DNA from: Meghimatium bilineatum
Lineage: Eukaryota; Mollusca; Gastropoda; Stylommatophora; Philomycidae
Reading direction: 5' to 3'
Length of the DNA stretch: 64,000 nt
NCBI GenBank assembly: GCA_034231615.1
Contig: CM067322.1
Location: forward strand, 56,920,828-56,984,827
Part shown: piece after piece, positions 36,291 through 46,645 of the stretch
Layout: every line of letters begins with the position of its first letter
Numbering within the stretch: position 1 is the stretch's first letter
Translations under genes and position numbers: made by a program
Notes under the pieces: generated by a model
Database searches by the model: none
Told to the model about the DNA's origin: nothing
The model's input: only the letters and a program-made list of their open reading frames with translations

Positions 36291-36507
36291 GCGTATATCC
36301 CGTAACCATATGGATACCTCTTCATTATCTATGTCTCATATTGCATAATTTCCGTTACTAACTGACCCCTTCATTCCTAATACTTTGGGATTTTTATGTT
36401 TTTTAAAACTAACTGGCCCCCTTATTCTCCTCATAACTAACTTTTCTAAACTAACTAGTCCCTTATACTTCTCATTGAGTAGCTTTCCTTAGCTAACTTG
36501 TCCCTTT

Positions 36508-36665
36508 GCATTGATTAGCTTTCCATAACTAACGGACCTCGTTATTCTTCGCATTGATTAGCTTTCCATAACTAACGGGCCTCGTTATTCTTCGCATTGA
36601 TTAGCTTTCCATAACTAACGGGCCTCGTTATTCTTCGCATTGATTAGCTTTCCTTAACTAACTGA
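36508..36665. repeat. 43-bp tandem repeat, about 4 copies
   Basis: The unit contains GCATTGATTAGCTTTCCATA followed by ACTAACGGGCCTCGTTATTC. It lies just right of the 48-bp satellite. Looser CTAACT/CATTG motifs between 36340 and 36500 suggest the array once extended further left. Confidence 0.92.
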
Positions 36666-36721
36666 TGCCTTATTCTTCTCATATTCATTCTTTTCTCAAA
36701 TAACGTAAATCCTTGCTCGTC

Positions 36722-36965
36722 AACTTCTTCTGCGTGTGGGCTAAAATTCATGTACATTAGCGGGATGTAGTCTTGATAACGAAAAGCGCTGTGCTATAGT
36801 TTACAGCTTAGTTGCGATATCTGCGCCTTACACCCTGACACATCCTACATCAAAATGGCTTCTGGATCACGTTAACCTTTTTTTTTTAGAAGGGGCTGTC
36901 AACTTCACACCAAAACCTCCTTTTCGTCCCTTACGGACATTCGTGACAGGTAACTAAGTCACCTT
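36722..36965 (-). repeat. SINE-1 copy, reverse orientation, diverged
   Basis: CTTCTTCTGCGTGTGGGCTA, GTTTACAGCTTAGTTGCGAT, CTGACACATCCTACATC and CTCCTTTTCGTCCCTTACGG follow the inverted SINE-1 order. The 5' end is missing. Confidence 0.75.
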
Positions 36966-37525
36966 TTTATTATTCTCGTTGCATACTTCCTCTCAGTTTA
37001 GCCGTTTAAAAAAAATAATTATTACATACTCAAACCAACGTCCACTCTCAACCCTCCTTATTTGTTACTTACTGCATACATACAAGATCTCAATGTTGCT
37101 ATTTGTAAATCTAGCCGCCAGTACTGACACAAATACCTCTGTTATGATTGCAAACTTTGGTTTAAGAGGAGGACCCAAATTCCCCCATCTTTACATCGTT
37201 CTAACAACTTTTTAAAGCTGTCCGAGACACGCACATATTTCAGCCAGGATTGTTCCAGGCTGTACCAGAAATGGTCTGCCCCTATTCCACCCCAGATTGT
37301 TTCAAGCTTTTCCAGACATACACTGCGTTCCTCTCCCCCCCCCCCTCCCTCTCCAGTCATCACGTGTATGACGCCACCAGTCTTCTTGCAATGTTACTTG
37401 CCTCTATTCCGGTATCCTCAAGTGACCCGTTCACAATAACATGATCCACATACAAGACATATACAAAACAATCAATCTATTTTGACAAATTGATATTTAC
37501 ACGTTTGAAAGTCTTATAATCATTC
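36966..37525. other. unassigned sequence
   Basis: Short frames only. A C11 tract lies at 37335-37345. Confidence 0.35.
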
Positions 37526-37612
37526 TTCGAACAAGTTTTTCAACACACTTTGAACAAGTTTTTCAACACACTTTGAACAAGTTTTTGAACACACTTTGAA
37601 CAAGTTTCCGTT
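37526..37612. repeat. 23-bp tandem repeat, about 4 copies
   Basis: The unit is TTGAACAAGTTTTTCAACAC plus ACT. The GAACAAG..TTTTTCAAC core is partly self-complementary. Confidence 0.93.
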
Positions 37613-37764
37613 ATTCTGGAGTATGTTGATACTGCCAGTTTGACGTCACTAAGCAGATTGCGTGCTGACATTGTTTACCACGGCTGTCATGTAGCCTGTT
37701 TGTTTTCCGCTATACCCGTTGAATATTATCTCTACATATGACACACATAATATGTTGTTTGAAT

Positions 37765-38061
37765 AATAGCTTCGCCCGTGTGTTGCCGGGGCCCGAAAGG
37801 GGAGCAAATAATAGCAACACTGTTTACCTTCCACGCATGTCGTAAAAGGCGACTAAGGAGGTTATGTGATGAAGTTGGCTGTCCCATCCCATATAGGGTA
37901 GGTGACCCAAAGTCATGCCGAAGTCGGATGTGTCAGGCCGAAAGGCGCAGATATCGCATCAATGCTGTAAACCATGACACATTGCATTCTGTTTCGCGGA
38001 CTATATCCCGATAATCTGCAGGAGTTTGAGAACAAACGCAGAAGAAGAAGAAGAATAGCTT
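37765..38061 (+). repeat. SINE-1, full length, with 8-bp target duplication
   Basis: Insert 37773-38053 (281 bp), the best-preserved copy. AATAGCTT lies at 37765-37772 and 38054-38061. Order: CGCCCGTGTGTTGCCGGGGC, GTCGTAAAAGGCGACTAAGG, CTGTCCCATCCCATATAGGG, GGATGTGTCAGGCCGAAAGG, ACCATGACACATTGCATTCT, GCAGGAGTTTGAGAACAAAC and a (GAA)n tail. No A or B box is recognised. Confidence 0.95.
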
Positions 38062-38124
38062 CATGGATGGAATCTGTTCTGAAATTTATCAAATTGCATT
38101 TTAATTTACAGCGTTGCATGCATC

Positions 38125-38397
38125 GCCTGCGTTTTGTCAGCTCCAAAAAGTAGAAAAAAAGAATAACGACACTGTGTTCTGTAAGATGCGTCTAAGGAGG
38201 TTCTGGTGAGAGGGTTGTTTATCCCATCCCATAAAGAGTTAAAATAAACTAGATTCCTCACTGGAATCAAATGTGTTAGGCTAAAGGGCACATATATCAC
38301 AGCCAAGCTGTAAAACATCACACAATACATTCAGTTCTCCGGACTATATCTCGCTAGTCTGCAGGAGTTTAAAAATGAATGAATGAAGAAGAAGAAA
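38125..38397 (+). repeat. SINE-1 copy, diverged
   Basis: Same order as the copy 70 bp to its left, but many substitutions (GTCTAAGGAGGTTCTGGTGA, TAGTCTGCAGGAGTTTAAAA). The tail is still GAAGAAGAAGAAA. Two copies in tandem orientation but of very different age indicate separate insertions, not duplication. Confidence 0.82.
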
Positions 38398-38458
38398 CTC
38401 GTATAGTAATTAATGCTTGAATAACATAGAGGTCTATTCTGTCCAATCATCATAATCA

Positions 38459-38523
38459 CCTCAGTAACAACAAACATATAACATCCGCATAATACGGATG
38501 TTATATGTTTGTTGTTACTGAGG
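38459..38523. repeat. perfect 29-bp inverted repeat with 7-nt loop
   Basis: Arms 38459-38487 and 38495-38523 are exactly complementary; the loop is CATAATA. The arms read CCTCAGTAACAACAAACATA then TAACATCCG. A single strand would form a very stable hairpin. It does not match any family listed here. Confidence 0.97.
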
Positions 38524-38568
38524 ATACTTCAACACTTGTACCGGATGTCCGTTGTTGTTGTAATAGTC

Positions 38569-38737
38569 CAGGGCTATTCAGTTGGCGGCCCGCGGATCAT
38601 TGCTAAAACAGTGAAATAAAGTTATAAAAAAATAAATGTATAACATCATTCAATGTATTTTTTAATTATAAATCTGGCCCTTGATGATCCCTATTTTCCA
38701 CATTTTGGCCCCCGAGTAAAAATAGTTGAATAGCCAT
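38569..38737. mobile_element. hAT-like MITE
   Basis: The left end CAGGGCTATTCAGTTGGC is followed by GGCCCGCGG; the right end inverts to CATGGCTATTCAACT, preceded inwardly by GGCCCCCG. Possible degraded 8-bp duplication TAATAGTC against TGTTAGTC, if the right end is placed three bases further in. No coding sequence. Confidence 0.65.
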
Positions 38738-38837
38738 GTTAGTCTTTGTCTCGGTTGGTCTGTTCTAACTGACTTGTGTACACAGTTTGAATGTCTTGAC
38801 AAAATCGCATCTTTTTTTTGGAGGTGCGGTTAGTCAA

Positions 38838-38915
38838 GCACGGAAAAACCCGTTTGCGATTTGGTGCCGCCAGAACGGACTGGTTCAATTCCCGTTGGTC
38901 TCAAAAATAAGGTGT
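38838..38915 (+). repeat. unknown element end carrying the B-box-like block
   Basis: Contains AACGGACTGGTTCAATTCCC then GTTGGTCTCAA, the same block as both arms of 29016-29113. It truncates LINE-f on the left at about 38916. The left limit is unknown. Confidence 0.5.
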
Positions 38916-41335
38916 CATGCCTTTTAATGTGTCCAAAATATTTTATTTGTCTGATCTTTATTTCTCTTAGTAATTCATTTAGTGTTTTTAGAACCTCTTT
39001 GTTTGTTTTCTTCTCTTTCCACGATGTTCTCCATATTCTTCTGTATACCCACATCTCAAAGACATCAATTCTGTCATCTAATTGTTTATTTAGTGTCTAT
39101 GTTTCTGAGCCATACATTAATATAGAATAGATGTAGCATTTTATAATTCTCATTTTTAACTTATTTGTAATTTGTTTAGATGTTACTATTTTCCTCATGT
39201 CATTCAGGTACTTTTAGCCATTCCTATTTTCCTTTAACTTGTTTCACATCTGCCGTCATTTCTGACTATGTTTCCAAGATATTGATAATGTTTTACTTGT
39301 TGTAGTTTCTCTCCATGTATGTTTATGGTTAGCTGATTATCATGGTTTTTGTTTTTTGTATATTTATATCCAGTCGATATCATATTTATATCATCTGCAT
39401 ATCTTAGGTTGTTTATTATTCTCCCATTGTTATTAAGTTCTGTCATTTCTTCTATATTTTTAAAGATATTCTCTGTGTATATATTAAATAGGCGTGGTGA
39501 TAAAATGCATCATTGTCTTACCCCTCTTCTTATTTCTATGTATAGTGACAGATGTTTTCACACCTTATTGAAGCAGTTTGTTCCCAATATATATTTATAA
39601 TCAGTCTGATTTTCCATATATGCCTATTTCTTAGACATTTGATTAATTTTTCATGTTGGACTCTGTCAAAAGCCTTGCTGTAGTCTTTGAAGCAAATATA
39701 GATACTTTTTTGAACTTCTATATATTTATCTATCCCTAGTCGGATACTAAGTATAACTTCTCTGGTTCCTTTGTTTTCCTAAAACCGAATTGTTCTTCAC
39801 CGACCTCCATGTCTATCTTGTTTTTAATTCTTTCACGTATTATCTTGAGTATTTTAGTCAAATGACTCATTAGACTAGACTTATTGTTCTATATTCTGCG
39901 CAGTCCACAGCCCTGGGCTTCTTATGTAGTGGTATGAATATTGATGATTTTAGGTATGTGACCTGTTTCATATATGTCATTGCAAAGTTCTGTGATAACA
40001 TCCACACCAAATTCATTTATAGTTTTTATTGTGTTTGCTGTTACGTTCTCGGAGCTTGCTGCATGTCCACATTTGATTGATTGTATTGCATTTTCTACTT
40101 CTGCTTTCAGTATTGCTGGTCCATCATTGTTGTGTTTTTTGTTTTTCTTCCGTTTGTCGTCAAACAGTTCTGTCACATAATCTGCCCATCCTGTAAGTAT
40201 TTCTGTTTTATCAAATATCATTTGTCCGTTTTTAACTTTAATGCAGCCACCCCCATTTATAAGATTTTTCTTATTTGTGATCAGCCTTATCTCCTTATGC
40301 ATTAATTTTGTACTCTGTTGTATGGACATCTCTATTTCACTGCATTTTGTTTCTAGTCATTGTTTTTTGGCTGTTCTGCACATATTACGTATCTCATTGT
40401 CTATAATTGAGTATTTTGGGGTATTTTTTAGCTTTCTTTCTGACATTTTCTCTAATATTTCATCTGTCATCAATGTTTGTGTGTTCTTGGCTTTTCTTAT
40501 TGGTAAATTTTCATTTGATGTTTGAATACTTTTCCTTAGGCTGTCTCATTTATTGTCTGTTTTCTCTTCAAGATTTTCCCTTCTATGTTGTTCCATGCAC
40601 TCTATCATTAGATGTTCATATCTACTCCTTACATCTACAAGGTATTTTTGTAGTATGTCTGGTTGTTTTAGTGCTGATTCGTCTATCTGTGGATCTTGAA
40701 CTCTTATATTTTCTAACTTAAAGTTTGACATGTATTTTGCACAGCACTGGATTATAGTCATAGTTGATATCTGCTCCTGGATATATTTTAGTGTTCTTGA
40801 CACTATTTCTAAATTTGTTGTTGATCATAATATAATCTGTTTGGTTCCTCTTTCTGTCTCCAGGACTTTTCCATGTATAAAATCTTATATTTTCATGTTC
40901 AAAGAATGTATTACATATGGTCATGTTGTTCTCCTCACAGAACTGTATAAGTCTTTCTCCTATGTCATTTCTTGTCCCTAGTTCAAATTACCTACAATGT
41001 TCTAGTGTCTTCCTTTCCCTTTTTTTGCATTCATGTCTCCCATGACTATTAAAATGTCTGTTGATTTAACTGGTTTGATTTCTTCTTCAGTGTAATCTGT
41101 AGTTGGTGTGTATGTTTGTACAATGGCTAGATCAGAAGGTTGTGCTTTGATCTTTAGCATCATCATTCTGTCATTATGTGTCCAGTACCCCCTGATGTAT
41201 TTTTATATTTATTTCTTGATCAATATTCCTACCCCTCGTTCATGGTAATCACCTGAATGTTATAAAACTAAAATTTTCCTTTATTGTGTACCAATAATTT
41301 TTCCATCCTGTCTCTACTATTCTTAGAATATCTAC
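38916..41335 (-). pseudogene. LINE-f: endonuclease, RT and C-terminus (broken)
   Basis: Right to left: VDILRIVETGWKNYWYTIKE (endonuclease, N-terminus missing), AIVQTYTPTTDYTEEEIKPV, ENIRFYTWKSPGDRKRNQTD and YIMINNKFRNSV (endonuclease C-terminal region), linker near 40.55-40.8 kb, WADYVTELFD and NAIQSIKCGHAASSENVTA at 40.0-40.2 kb, NNLRYADDINMIS (motif C) at 39.4 kb, QQVKHYQYLGNIVRNDGRCE, then FEMWVYRRIWRTSWKEKKTN and IRQIKYFGHIKRHDT. Stops and shifts throughout. It is the most complete LINE-f here, lacking its start and its last codons. Several plus-strand frames of 70-104 aa overlapping it are shadows. Confidence 0.85.
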
Positions 41336-42000
41336 ATTTAATGCTTCAAAGTTGTCCCTTTGTGGTTGTATATACAATGCTCCTGTCACTGATGGAAGCA
41401 AAACATTTTTTGGAATAACCATCATTGTTCTCAGCGCTCGGTCTTCAATCTCTACATTGTCATCGAGCGTGCGTCCTTTCATTGTTCTCTTAAGTTTTTA
41501 AACAAGAGAAAGTCACATGGAACTAGATCGGATGAGTTGGAAGGTTGTGGGAGTAATGTAATATTGAATTTTTTATCAAGCATTTGTTTGTGGTGATAGA
41601 CCTGTGTGCAACAGTGTTGTCATGATACACAATTCAAGTAAATCTTATGTAATGGTGGATACACTCAAGGAGAGATCTGAGCACCTATGGACTTGTCCGA
41701 AGTGCAGTGACGATGATCCAACGACTAACTAACGAACAATTCAAGTGCCCGTGCACAACTGGTCAGGGCGATGTCTACGCAGAGACCCGAATCGTTGCTG
41801 GGCTGTCTTGTAGAGTTCTGCATTGACTTGTATTTAGGGAGGTTTTTTCATGATGACCAACCCATCTCAGAATTCAATCAACATGGTCTTGCCATTGGAC
41901 TTAACATGTCGTGATTAGACACGTGTCATCTTCAACGATCTACGTTCACGTTTTAAACGGGAATACCACTCACTTTCACTGGCCATGAAAAATATTAGTT
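41336..42000 (-). pseudogene. mariner-like transposase relic, interrupted by a LINE-a tail
   Basis: Right to left: KTMLIEF and FGSLRRHRPDQLC; past the insertion, VYHDNTVAHRSITTNKCLIK (the HDNA.AH block), SSDLVPCDFLLFKNLRE (PCDFxLF block), MKGRTLDDNVEIEDRALRTM and IPKNV. This is the C-terminal half of a mariner-family transposase, with stops. The Asp after HH in the DNA-binding catalytic block survives; the N-terminal half is not found. Confidence 0.75.
41629..41746 (+). mobile_element. 96-bp LINE-a 3' end with exact 11-bp target duplication
   Basis: Insert 41640-41735. ACAATTCAAGT lies at 41629-41639 and 41736-41746. The insert encodes only TLKERSEHLWTCPKCSDDD and ends in ACTAACTAACG, the same 3' end as the 18.0-20.4 kb element (TLKERSEHLWTCPECNDD). 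Extreme 5' truncation. Confidence 0.93.
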
Positions 42001-42047
42001 CGTAATTTTTGTATTTTTTGTGTGACAAATTGAAAACGTATTAAACT

Positions 42048-42395
42048 TTTATAGAAGAATGTTGACAATATCATGGACAGCTAAAAAAGACTTATGCTAT
42101 AATTCTACAACTGGTCAACTCAAATAGAGAACGTATTAACTGTATTAGAAGACGACAGTTACAGTTTCTGGGTCATGTCATGAGAAGAGGTGGGTTGAAG
42201 AACATCGTAACAACTGGAAAGATCGAAGGTAAGAGAGACAGAGGAAGACGATATGAGAAAATGTTGGATGGCTTGAAAGCCTGGCATGATGCAGAATCAT
42301 CAGAAACTATATTTAAATGTATAACAAACAGAGGACTGTGGAGAGACGTGATCGCCTACGCCGGAAGGCATGGCACCAATGACTGAATGAATTAA
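42048..42395 (+). pseudogene. LINE-e C-terminus
   Basis: FYRRMLTISWTAK, then RINCIRRRQLQFLGHVMRRG, LKNIVTTGKIEGKRDRGRRY, EKMLDGLKAWHDA and RGLWRDVIAYAGRHGTND followed by stop and an ATGAATGA repeat tail. This is the best-preserved LINE-e C-terminus in the window, with about 70 codons open at 42180-42386. Confidence 0.82.
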
Positions 42396-42524
42396 AATCT
42401 TGGAGTTTAGCAATTTTTTGCCACATTCCACCTGGAATTTGACTATAATCAATTTCAGTTATGAGGCAACCATGTAATGACAGTAAATCGGCAGCGAGGC
42501 AATTAAGTACCGTCAACATCAATC

Positions 42525-42590
42525 ATCTAGTAGGACCATTGTCCTGCTGCAAGAGAGATTCAGCAGGAGTTTGATAATGAACGTTGAAGC
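42525..42590 (+). repeat. SINE-2 3' half
   Basis: CATCTAGTAGGACCATTGTC, the hairpin arm and CAGCAGGAGTTTGATAATGA are present. The 5' half is missing. Confidence 0.75.
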
Positions 42591-42959
42591 AGAATGTAGA
42601 ATATCCTGGCACTAGAGTTCGCATACGCATTTATAGTGTTCCATTGCACATAATGTTTCTCATTTTTCTTATACAAATCTCGACTTCGCGTGTACTGTCC
42701 TACTCTTCTAAAAGTGAATAAAATCTACAATACATGGCCAGCCCTAGTAGTAGAAAACAAAAACGAACGACCCAGCCTAAATCATAAAAAAGGACAGGAG
42801 TGATGGTTACTTCTAAGCATAATAATACTGCAGCATGTCCCTTGTCCACTAATTAAAAAATACTTGGGGACCCTGATAATGTCAGGTGGGAAATCATATC
42901 AGAAACATAAAATAGAATAGGACAGAGAAAAAAACCCAGTTTTTCACAGAATGAATAAC
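42591..42959. other. unassigned sequence
   Basis: No motif is recognised. Confidence 0.35.
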
Positions 42960-43230
42960 ATCAATGTGCAACATATCCTTACCAACAGAAGATAGGAAAA
43001 TAGTTCTTCTGTGTTACATAGAGCCACTTCCGTCGCATAGAAGCGAACTAACAAACAAGTAGGAAACTAGAGACCACTGAAATGTGGTTCCTGAGAAGAA
43101 TGCCGAGAATGCCCAGGTACTGACGGAGATTGACACCAAAAGAAAGTTACATCAATATCAGATACAAAGAAACCGTGCACATTTTGAGACACGAGAAGAG
43201 GAGGTTTGGATTGCAATATAATAACAAGGG
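42960..43230 (+). pseudogene. LINE-e-like RT C-terminus leading into the 91-bp array
   Basis: RKIVLLCYIEPLPSH (usual KxxLxCYVxPxL), TTEMWFLRRMPRM (EMWxxRRM block) and ETVHILRHEKRRFGLQY (GHIMRHEK block). The last block runs directly into the first unit of the tandem array. Confidence 0.7.
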
Positions 43231-44275
43231 AGAAGATACAAGCAGAAGTCAAAGGGAGAAAATACTGGGTAGTTAGACATCATGAGAAATGGAAGTTTGG
43301 ATTACAATATAACAAAAGGAGAAAAGATACAAGCTGAAGTCAAAGGGAGACAGTACTGGGTAGTTAGACATCATGAGAAATGGAAGTTTGGATTACAATA
43401 TAACAAAAGGAGAAAAGATACAAGCTGAAGTCAAAGGGAGACAGTACTGGGTAGTTAGACATCATGAGAAATGGAAGTTTGGATTACAATATAACAAAAG
43501 GAGAAAAGATACAAGCTGAAGTCAAAGGGAGAAAGTACTGGGTAGTTAGACATCACGAGAAATGGAAGTTTGGATTGCAATATAACAAAAGCAGAAAAGA
43601 TACAAGCTGAAGTCAAAGGGAGAAAATACTGGGTGTTAGACATCATGAGAAATGGAAGTTTGGATTACAATATAACAAAAGGAGAAAAGATACAAGCAGA
43701 AGTCAAAGGGAGAAAATACTGGGTAGTTAGACATCATGAGAAATGGAAGTTTGGATTACAATATAACAAAAGGAGAAAAGATGCAAGCTGAAGTCAAAGG
43801 GAGAAAATACTGGGTGTTAGACATCATGAGAAATGGAAGTTTGGATTACAATATAACAAAAGGAGAAAAGATACAAGCAGAAGTCAAAGGGAGAAAATAC
43901 TGGGTAGTTAGACATCATGAGAAATGGACGTTTGGATTACAATATAACAAAAGGAGAAAAGATGCAAGCTGAAGTCAAAGGGAGAAAATACTGGGTGTTA
44001 GACATCATGAGAAATGGAAGTTTGGATTACAATATGAGAAAAGATACAAGCAGAAGTCAAAGGGAGAAAATACTGGGTAGTTAGACATCACGAGAAATGG
44101 AAGTTTGGATTACAATATAACAAAAGGAGAAAAGATACAAGCAGAAGTCAAAGGGAGAAAGTACTGGGTAGTTAGACATCATGAGAAATGGAAGTTTGGA
44201 TTACAATATAACAAAAGGAGAAAAGATACAAGCTGAAGTCAAAGGGAGGAAGTACTGGGTAGTTAGACATCATCG
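43201..44275 (+). repeat. 91-bp satellite derived from LINE coding sequence, about 12 copies
   Basis: The unit contains AAGTTTGGATTACAATATAA, AAGATACAAGCTGAAGTCAA and TAGTTAGACATCATGAGAAA. Translated in the LINE frame it reads RHEKWKFGLQYNKRRKDTS. Most units are 91 bp; some are 90 bp (GGTGTTAG for GGTAGTTAG), and pairs 90+91 recur between 43.6 and 44.05 kb. The 73- and 78-aa frames here are artefacts. Confidence 0.97.
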
Positions 44276-44338
44276 CATGGTATAGAGTCCGGAGTGGAAC
44301 TTAAAACACACAGTTACACCTGGGATGGAGTATCGTGA

Positions 44339-44600
44339 TCAATGACCTCCTATGATGATCCTACTCTGTATTTTAGTGAAGCAGCTATCATCTATTGAGA
44401 AGATGTTAAGATGCTTGACTTTACCCGCTTGATTTAATGCAGCATCTTTGATGTTTATGTTGCATCTTGGTGGTGCATATGTATTCGAGACAATCATTAT
44501 TTCTGTGTACTTCTTGTTTACACTTGAGTTCTTTACTGTCACTTCCTCACACTACCATGTCTAACAAGGTTGTAATATTTTGTTCACACATATGTCAAAC
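44339..44600 (-). pseudogene. LINE RT thumb fragment
   Basis: The minus strand reads SSVNKKYTEIMIVSNTYAPP, NINIKDAALNQAGKVKHLNI. This parallels the fragment at 12.7 kb (DSTLNHGDKVKYLGT). No catalytic motif remains. Confidence 0.65.
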
Positions 44601-44907
44601 CAGTGCCATAGATACGACTCATGAAAAAGGTGTGGGTGATACGGTATTTACATTAAAACAGCTATCCGCTTCGATACTGTGGAGTATTTGATGTTTTTTT
44701 TAAATAGACAAAATCGCTAACAGGTTGCCATCTGTTTTACTGTGTACTTAGTAACAAGGGCCGGCTCTATGCTGAAGGGTAAAGGGGACATCTCGGGTGG
44801 ATACGGTACCAGGTTCGAAAACTCATCATTGCAATAAAAATGCTGGATTGGTTACTGAGTCCTCAACCGAGTCTCTCGTCGATTCAAACCCGTAGGCTCA
44901 TCGAAAA
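44601..44907. other. unassigned sequence
   Basis: A B-box-like string CAGGTTCGAAAACTC at about 44812 has no A box in place. Confidence 0.35.
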
Positions 44908-45032
44908 TCATCCTTCTAAAGTGACTGTACTTGCCTTTTTCGGTGATTTTTATTGATCACTTTGTGTATATATTCTGTAGACAGCCAATGCAAATCAAGG
45001 AAAAAGTCAAATAACGTCACTGTTGAATGATG
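44908..45032 (+). mobile_element. FB palindromic MITE copy (125 bp)
   Basis: The left end CATCCTTCTAAAGTGAC and right end GTCACTGTTGAATGATG are inverted partners. Imperfect complementarity continues inward through CTTTTTC..GATTTTTATTG and CAATGCAAATC..GAAAAAG, so nearly the whole element is a palindrome. Confidence 0.8.
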
Positions 45033-46483
45033 CCATCAATCAGTGCACATGGCTATAAATGACAAAACGTGCATTAACTCGATATGCCACTAATATAATA
45101 TGCATTCAGAAAAGATGACAAAAGAACTATCTACACTACAGCCTAGTAGTACACTGAATAAAACGGTTACGAACATGACAAATGTTGTCGGATTTATCAG
45201 TGCTGTCATACGAAAGTGAAAAAAAACTGCTCGTTGTTAAGGCTTAAAGCGAGGGGTTTCCACTTAGTGACCGTCCAAAGTACAACTTAACACAAAGAAA
45301 GTCAAGGCAGTTCTTCTTATGCGATTTCTCTCTGATAACTATCACGAAGTTCGTGTGATTTCCGCCGGGGAGCGTGAAGTACGTTGTGCTGCAAGTTTTA
45401 TAGCAGAGCCGTGTTATTTGCATAATGGCTGGCTCAATATATCTGAGACCTGGACATCCGAGGCTTAACACATCAGTGATTGTTATGTCATTAATTCGAG
45501 TAGTGAGCTTCCCTAGCCTGTGACAGCGTTTCTATCTGTCGCCCGACGGAGAATGTGTATGGACTCTTCGCCGTGACGGTTTATCACTCGTACACTTGGA
45601 CATTTCAGGCTTAAACATGTCCCTGGTTTGCAGTCTCCGAGGAGGGGGTAATCAGGGATTTAGACTTGGATCGACTACGTCTATCTCGCACGAGGTGTTC
45701 CGCTTGTAGTGAACTTGTCACGCGTAATTAGATGTATTGTCCCTGTGCCATTCTGGTACTGAACCATTTACGATCTGTGAACATGTTTCCGGTATAGTAA
45801 AAATTCAGCAGTAGAGTTGGGCGCAGGTTCGATCGCCCTCTTATCCGAGGTATAATTCACGGACATTGCACACTCACCGTCCAAGTCTGAGTCTCGTATA
45901 TTTAGGAGCACCGGGGACTAGATGCTTGCTATCAAGTTGAATAGTACTTTAGTTCTATTTTCATGTATTGTTTTCTCTCTTATATTTACAAGTGGCGATG
46001 CCCTCTAACGTTGTGATACCTTTCCTTTGCACTCAATAGGTTATCGTAACATGTACGGAGGCTTGCTTGCGACTCTCGATATTCGTGACATCTGCCCATA
46101 TCGGGACATCAATATTGGCCGCCCCTCCTATGAATCTTTATTACGGTTGACCCAGCCACAATGTCTCGTGTCACTATGTGTCGACAGTGCCTCTGTATGT
46201 CCTGACGAGGAGGTTTCGGAGACATTGCTTATCCTTTTTTCAGTCAATCCTCATTCCATCAGCCTTCACATCCACGGACATAATCCATAAAAGTGTTGGC
46301 AAGGAACACATCACAAGTCGTTGTATTTCTGTATCCATGGTGCACCGCGAGGAGATACTTTCATGATCCTGATTATTTGTTAACTTTGAGGTGGGATTGA
46401 TCTCAATACATTGGCTGTCAGAGAAGCGCTTTTTACCACGCTGTCACATAACAGGACCGGACAAAAGACTGCTATAATAATAA
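45033..46483. other. unassigned, partly GC-rich stretch
   Basis: From about 45.3 to 46.3 kb the sequence is richer in CpG-containing words than most of the window and free of listed repeats. The 87-aa frame at 46027-46290 (+) and 75-aa frame at 45244-45471 (-) show no family I recognise. If a host exon exists in this window, this is a reasonable place to look. A B-box-like GCAGGTTCGATCGCC sits near 45826. Confidence 0.35.
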
Positions 46484-46645
46484 TATTCTTCTTCTTCATC
46501 GTTCATTTTCAAACTCCTGATGGATCTTTATTGTATCAGGGCAATGGTCGTACTAGATTTCCAGCAGGATGTAGTCCAGATAATGGAAATGCGTTGTGTT
46601 GTCAGTTAATTTACACCATTGTCTGACACATCCGTCTTCGGCGGG
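46484..46645 (-). repeat. SINE-2 copy, reverse orientation
   Basis: TTCTTCTTCTTCATCGTTCA through CACATCCGTCTTCGGCGGG is a full-length inverted SINE-2. It is inserted into an ATAATAATAATAT stretch present on both sides, which is consistent with a target duplication in simple sequence. Confidence 0.9.

Noticed and set aside
37765-38397. Tandem duplication of SINE-1
   Set aside because: The two copies differ greatly in divergence and the left one has its own target duplication, so they inserted separately.
41249-41482. Single 77-aa protein on the minus strand
   Set aside because: It is a chimera: the first part is mariner transposase C-terminus and the last part LINE-f endonuclease.
43201-44275. 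CRISPR array
   Set aside because: Units are contiguous without unique spacers, and the sequence is eukaryotic and LINE-derived. The same applies to the other tandem arrays.
46027-46290. Host gene exon (87-aa frame)
   Set aside because: No recognisable domain, no clear splice sites and a length expected by chance. Kept only as a place to look.
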